Shown piece by piece: positions 63,587 through 64,000 of a stretch of 64,000 nt of DNA. This DNA is from JAVBMV01 sp031552145 (GTDB lineage: Bacteria > Myxococcota > Myxococcia > Myxococcales > UBA5297), in the NCBI GenBank assembly GCA_031552145.1, contig JAVBMV010000005.1:358614-422613 (forward strand), given 5' to 3'. Numbering within the stretch: position 1 is the stretch's first letter; each line of letters begins with the position of its first letter. The position numbers and the translations under genes were made by a program. A model generated the notes under the pieces. The model saw only the letters and a list, made by a program, of their open reading frames with translations, did not search any database and was not told where the DNA came from.

Positions 63587-63919
63587 ATGGAGCGACGGAA
63601 GATAGCGAGTGAGGCGGAAGCCCGGCGAGCACTGCAGCGGGTTAAGGCGGCAAGGGTCAGCATCGGGGCATGGGCGCGAGCGCACGGGATCGACGGGAGA
63701 TCACTGCACGCGTGGGATATCGTCCTAGGGCGGAAGGGGCGACGAGGTGTCGGCGGTCGACCCCAGACTGCGGCGGGCCTGGTGGAATTGGTGCCGATGC
63801 GCACAGGCGTGGCGCCGGCGCGATACGTCTTGAAGGTCGGTAATGTCACGGTCGAGTTCGGCGACGACGCCCATGAAGATACGCTTCAGCGAACAGTTCG
63901 GGTTCTGCGGTCATGCTGA
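63587..63919 (+). CDS. tnpA: IS66 accessory protein TnpA
   Basis: The 110-aa product has an N-terminal helix-turn-helix-like region (RVSIGAWARAHGIDGRSLHAWDI, where RSL...W matches the IS66 OrfA recognition helix), a basic GRKGRRGVGGRP linker and a C-terminal strand region (GNVTVEFGDDAHEDTLQRTVRVLRSC), corresponding to the 'V-x-V-x-x-x-D-x-x-x-L-x-x-L-V-x-x-L' end of this family. GGAGG precedes the ATG. TnpA probably acts as a DNA-binding helper of transposition. It overlaps tnpB by 7 nt. Confidence 0.82.
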   Translation: MERRKIASEAEARRALQRVKAARVSIGAWARAHGIDGRSLHAWDIVLGRKGRRGVGGRPQTAAGLVELVPMRTGVAPARYVLKVGNVTVEFGDDAHEDTLQRTVRVLRSC

Positions 63920-64000
63920 GCCTGCCGCCGACAGTGCGCGTGTTCGTCGCGGTGGAGCCACTCGACATGAGGGGGTCGTTTGACGCCTTGGCTGGAGCGG
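63913..64000 (+). CDS. tnpB: IS66 Orf2 family protein TnpB, cut by the right edge
   Basis: Only 29 codons are present. They read MLSLPPTVRVFVAVEPLDMR followed by GSFDALAGA, matching the N-terminus of TnpB (V-x-V-(A/Y)-x-x-P-x-D-M-R-x-(S/G)-F-D-x-L-A). ATG 63913 overlaps the tnpA stop. The rest of the protein is outside the window. Confidence 0.8.
   Translation, partial: MLSLPPTVRVFVAVEPLDMRGSFDALAGA

Larger units (their letters stand above)
63587..64000 (+). mobile_element. IS66-family insertion sequence, left part only
   Basis: Two overlapping small genes have the order and features of the IS66 accessory genes tnpA and tnpB. The large tnpC transposase gene expected next is beyond the window. 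The left terminal repeat was not fixed; it may be near 63509. Confidence 0.78.

Overview
The window looks like chromosomal DNA from a G+C-rich Gram-negative bacterium of the myxobacterial/deltaproteobacterial kind (Myxococcota, possibly a Bradymonadales- or Polyangia-like lineage). This placement is inferred from several traits together: a giant PUFA-synthase-like megasynthase, sigma-54 response regulators, Tad-type pseudopilins, many Cys-rich and RCC1-repeat lipoproteins, and the N-terminal motif CxGRxCGxDGCGGxCGxC. No rRNA, tRNA or CRISPR array was found.

Layout. 1-2251 (-) is a Cys-rich lipoprotein cut by the left edge. 2412-3380 (+) holds a small unknown gene and a ribosome hibernation factor. 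3412-15524 is a lipid/polyketide block: a Sfp-type phosphopantetheinyl transferase, a Phd/ParE toxin-antitoxin pair, a 2906-aa synthase (KS-AT-KS-ACPx4-KR-DH) and an acyl-CoA dehydrogenase. 15841-22056 holds an NtrC-type regulator divergent from a tightly overlapping operon of TadE/TadG-like pseudopilins and small secreted or membrane proteins. 22126-27399 is the housekeeping operon rpsP-rimM-trmD-rplS, then a membrane-anchored SMC-like ATPase, yraN and rsmI. 27481-46020 is a surface-protein region: two paralogous giant lipoproteins, each with 16-17 Ig-like repeats followed by 14 RCC1-like repeats. Convergent to them is a third lipoprotein with an array of 24 or more HDGGDG Cys-rich repeats in front of a degenerate RCC1 region, and then a secreted protein. 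46436-53551 has a second NtrC-type regulator, an RsmB-like rRNA methyltransferase and a 1370-aa polytopic membrane protein. 53655-63202 has a 2191-aa lipoprotein paralogous to the one at the left edge, then a lipoprotein/secreted-protein pair in AT-richer DNA. An IS66-family element starts at about 63.5 kb and runs off the right edge.

How the genes fit together. The PPTase would be expected to activate the ACPs of the synthase, but all four ACPs have Thr where the 4'-phosphopantetheine-bearing Ser is expected. The three RCC1 lipoproteins and the two Cys-rich repeat lipoproteins look like an exported, disulfide-rich surface repertoire that grows by repeat duplication. Their function cannot be read from sequence. 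The best candidates for undescribed biology are the Thr-ACP synthase, the HDGGDG-repeat lipoprotein with its Ig/RCC1 neighbours, and the SMC-like membrane ATPase with a degenerate Walker A.
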